A DNA stretch of 64,000 nt from Candidatus Saccharimonadota bacterium (GTDB lineage Bacteria; Patescibacteriota; Saccharimonadia; Saccharimonadales; Saccharimonadaceae), in NCBI GenBank assembly GCA_024402895.1, contig JAKSSX010000003.1, positions 21,094-85,093 of the forward strand. Reading direction: 5' to 3'. Shown here one piece after another: positions 63,097 through 64,000 of the stretch. Position 1 is the first letter of the stretch. Each line of letters opens with the position of its first letter. The translations under genes were made by a program, and so were the position numbers. A model generated the notes under the pieces. The model searched no databases and was not told the origin of the DNA. It was given only the letters and a program-made list of their open reading frames with translations.

Positions 63097-63132
63097 ATAT
63101 CAATTATAGCGTAAAAAGAAAACATAGAAAAA

Positions 63133-63162
63133 ACCACGCGCCCTCCTTTCGAAGTTTGCGTG
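63133..63162 (-). terminator. Terminator of the Gln-rich protein gene
   Basis: Stem CCACGC / GCGTGG with a long loop is followed by six T on the minus strand. Confidence 0.65.
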
Positions 63163-63202
63163 GCAAATTCCAGATCATCACAATAGATCTTGATACTGCA
63201 GG

Positions 63203-63892
63203 TTATGACTGCTGACCCTGATTGCGAAGCTTCTCACGGAATGCAGCAATCTCAGCGTTATTGTGGTCAAACAGAGCCTGGCTTCCTGCCGGATACTTCT
63301 CCCAGATATACTTAGGAGCCGGCTGCTGACCCTGCTGAGTCTGACCTGACTGCTGTGTCTGCTGACCAGACTGCTGTGTCTGCTGTGTCTGACCAGACTG
63401 CTGTGTCTGCTGTGTCTGCTGACCAGACTGCTGTGTCTGCTGAGTCTGACCAGACTGCTGTGTCTGCTGTGTCTGACCTGACTGCTGTGTCTGCTGACCA
63501 GACTGCTGTGTCTGCTGTGTCTGCTGCTGGTAGCAAGGGCATACGCTATTGCGCCATGCAACCCAACAACGAGCTACGGCCATTCTCTGGTCTTCAGTAA
63601 GCGCTCCATTAGGTGCAGTTACCTCGAAGGACTCATTATCCTTCTCGACATGTACCTGATCTGCGGGATCTGCGGCTGCTGCGATTGCCATTCGGCCATC
63701 GAGCCACTCCAAGAGCTTTCTTCCCGCAACAGTCATCATTTCCTTAGTCTTAGGGCATGATGCCTCGAGCTTCCATGTTCTCTTCTTTGAGTTGGTCTCG
63801 ATTTTTGCATCTGTTCCTGCGTTGTATGATGCTGTAGCGCTTGTGTTTACTGAACCTGCGGCGTTGATGATAGTTGTTTTTGACTTCTTCAT
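63203..63892 (-). CDS. Gln/Thr-repeat protein (229 aa)
   Basis: Residues 1-120 form a small domain with a few cysteines (CWVAWRNSVCPCY). Residues about 121-190 are tandem QTQQ and SGQTQQ units. A short C-terminal domain (YIWEKYPAGSQALFDHNNAE) follows. GGAGGA precedes the ATG and a TATACT-type -10 lies in 63918-63930. No clear signal peptide. Gln/Thr repeats of this kind can act as spacers or stick through beta structure; the function is unknown. Repeat number is probably variable between strains. Confidence 0.7.
   Translation of the reverse strand: MKKSKTTIINAAGSVNTSATASYNAGTDAKIETNSKKRTWKLEASCPKTKEMMTVAGRKLLEWLDGRMAIAAAADPADQVHVEKDNESFEVTAPNGALTEDQRMAVARCWVAWRNSVCPCYQQQTQQTQQSGQQTQQSGQTQQTQQSGQTQQTQQSGQQTQQTQQSGQTQQTQQSGQQTQQSGQTQQGQQPAPKYIWEKYPAGSQALFDHNNAEIAAFREKLRNQGQQS
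63321..63531 (-). repeat. In-frame tandem repeat coding QTQQ / SGQ units
   Basis: Nearly identical 9-, 12- and 21-base units (core CAGACACAGCAG on the coding strand) repeat through about 210 bases and keep the reading frame. Near-identity of the copies suggests recent slippage expansion. Confidence 0.85.
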
Positions 63893-63954
63893 CGTTTTTT
63901 TCCTCCAAAATTGATAAGTATAAAATAAGGTATTACTCTTGCGAGTTTAACTCG

Positions 63955-63998
63955 CGACGAGCGTTAGGCGCGGCAAATTACTGCGTCTGACGCTCGCC
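63955..63998. other. Long imperfect hairpin upstream of the Gln-rich gene
   Basis: CGAGCGT near 63959 pairs with ACGCTCG near 63997, and the inner AGGCGC pairs with GCGTCT. A separate GCGAG / CTCGC hairpin lies at about 63944-63957. Most of the structure reaches the window edge, so whether it is a terminator of the next gene or a leader cannot be told. Confidence 0.4.
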
Positions 63999-64000
63999 AC

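Noticed and set aside
63321..63531. CRISPR array
   Set aside because: The repeats are contiguous, in frame and without unique spacers. No cas genes are present.
63959..63998. Integron attC site (GTTAGGC present)
   Set aside because: The core boxes are in the wrong order for attC and the second box does not match RYYYAAC. No integrase is present.

Overview
The window reads as a chromosomal stretch of a small-genome Patescibacteria (CPR) bacterium, most likely Candidatus Saccharibacteria (TM7). Supporting signs are a type IV pilus block of the CPR kind (pilM, pilN/pilO-like, pilB without its usual cysteines), two FemAB-type ligases, a DUF5663-like gene beside a 1861-residue membrane protein, compact operons with 1-20 nt overlaps, and TGA used as a normal stop (which argues against the recoded Gracilibacteria/Absconditabacteria). 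The assignment is inference; no rRNA is present.

Layout. 1-2373: small accessory ORFs of unknown function, each behind its own strong promoter. 2419-10008: valS, a 0.4-kb intergenic region with two parS-like palindromes, a solo IS1634-like N-terminal domain, two FemAB ligases around a DegT aminotransferase, and tsaD. 10131-16089: DUF5663-like gene and giant protein. 16138-23807: a MacB-type ABC pair, two different metzincin-like proteases, tRNA-Ser, and a six-gene operon ending in a lipid kinase and a TlyA-like methylase. 23946-32096: dnaE, then LOG, PfkB kinase, rpe, rpiB and gap, with ppa divergent from gap. 32100-37060: an accessory/defence island. 37105-43288: SPFH protein, two tandem zinc-ribbon membrane proteins (YdjI/YdjG-like) and cysS. 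43322-46625: AI-2E permease, tgt, queA. 46743-50534: two-component system plus ABC exporter. 53469-59856: ychF and the type IV pilus operon. 59945-60115: tRNA-Gly and tRNA-His. 60153-63892: tpiA, a HAD phosphatase and low-complexity proteins.

The most interesting region is the island. Its core holds two divergent operons: MazG-like pyrophosphatase plus GIY-YIG/DUF2075 helicase on the minus strand, and a type II restriction-modification pair on the plus strand. A roughly 230-nt structured RNA with its own promoter and terminator lies between them. The island is bracketed by two homologous outward-facing loci (32165-32439 and 36739-37024). Each encodes a 26-27 residue basic peptide behind a structured leader, and each has a convergent antisense RNA of about 66 nt whose terminator is formed from the last codons of the peptide gene. 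Leader blocks, leader spacings, peptide pattern and antisense hairpins all match between the two loci. This looks like an undescribed type I toxin-antitoxin-like module.

Two genome-wide habits also stand out. At least fourteen genes have a -10 hexamer 6-7 nt before the start codon and no Shine-Dalgarno, so they are probably leaderless. The accessory ORFs instead share near-perfect TTGACA-N17-TATAAT promoters with a conserved spacer.
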